Source of the DNA: Desulfobulbus sp.
GTDB lineage: Bacteria > Desulfobacterota > Desulfobulbia > Desulfobulbales > Desulfobulbaceae
NCBI GenBank assembly: GCA_030600525.1
Contig: JAUVLX010000003.1
Location: 1-31,818 of the forward strand
DNA length: 31,818 bases
Direction of reading: 5' to 3'
The position numbers and the translations under genes were made by a program. The notes under the pieces were generated by a model. It was not told where the DNA came from and did not search any database. It saw nothing but the letters and a program-made list of their open reading frames with translations. This document shows positions 31,648-31,818 of the stretch, piece after piece (the stretch's first letter is position 1; every line of letters begins with the position of its first letter).

Positions 31648-31818
31648 TTATTTCTGCATCATCAGTATATCCTCAAGCGCCAACGGAGCGCACAATATTC
31701 CCATGGCAACAGCGGGGACTTGTCCCGTAGTCCAGTACGTTCGGATAAAATTATGGATCACCCAATACATATCAAGTGTGCGCTGAAGCCCGGAAGTTGT
31801 TTTGGCGTAAGTATTTGT
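31648..31818 (-). pseudogene. 3' end of a second transposase, cut by the window edge
   Basis: A frame on the minus strand enters from the right edge and runs 56 codons to a TAA at 31650-31648. It contains TTSGLQRTLDMYWVIHNFIR and TTGQVPAVAMGILCAPLALE. This pattern, with the N-FxR...HWTTxxVPAVAxGI motif, is the C-terminus of an insertion sequence transposase that I know by pattern but cannot place in a family with confidence. It is unlike the transposase tail at 1-141. Beyond its stop, CGGTTAC/GTAACCG (about 31560 and 31613) form an inverted pair that may belong to the element end. Confidence 0.65.

Noticed and set aside
1..31818. CRISPR array, tRNA or rRNA genes, phage genes
   Set aside because: I looked for regular short direct repeats with spacers, tRNA-like cloverleaf segments and structural phage proteins. 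The only dispersed repeats are the families A, B and C described, and none has array spacing.

Overview
The window looks like chromosomal DNA of a Gram-negative, probably anaerobic member of the Desulfobacterota, most like a Desulfobulbales-type sulfate reducer. This is inferred from the gene set and protein style, not from any marker RNA. It carries Kdo/LPS genes (kdsA, kdsC, lptC), LL-diaminopimelate aminotransferase (dapL), a class II fructose bisphosphatase (glpX), a periplasmic thioredoxin paired with a CcdA-type reductant carrier, and mostly ordinary housekeeping genes. No rRNA, tRNA, CRISPR array or phage gene was found.

Layout, left to right. 1-141 is the 3' end of a transposase. 206-1456 holds ccdA and a TlpA-like thioredoxin. 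1496-8455 (minus strand) is a tightly coupled MarR regulator, membrane fusion protein, RND pump, TolC and acyl-CoA thioesterase operon. Next come a divergent MATE transporter (8855-10219), metF on the minus strand, and a small unrecognised 56-residue ORF. A minus-strand operon follows with a YkgJ-type cysteine-cluster protein, plsY, a J-domain protein and an overlapping 47-residue ORF. A plus-strand block def, fmt, larC, pgpA is followed by an amidohydrolase. The minus-strand genes dapL, lptC, kdsC, kdsA and pyrG face away from tex. Then come a CBS-domain protein with an SRPBCC protein, glpX, and a minus-strand LysE-type exporter, crotonase and DJ-1/PfpI operon. The right end has two orphan ORFs and the 3' end of a second, different transposase.

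The main non-textbook content is a set of dispersed repeats. Family A is a roughly 175-181 bp MITE-like element with terminal inverted repeats, in three copies (10274, 13871, 28431). Family B is a roughly 180-195 bp foldback element in two copies (8450, 17355). Each B copy abuts a start codon, and one appears to have landed between a MarR-type promoter/operator and marR itself. A third, short palindromic family brackets the tolC-thioesterase end of the efflux operon (1467-1498 and 3363-3421).

Functionally the window combines envelope biogenesis (Kdo, LPS transport, phospholipid synthesis, LL-DAP), efflux (RND and MATE), one-carbon and initiator-Met metabolism (metF, def, fmt) and redox folding in the periplasm. 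I see no clearly new multi-gene defence or biosynthetic system. The strongest leads are the repeat-made leader of marR, the repeat families, and the small coupled ORFs.
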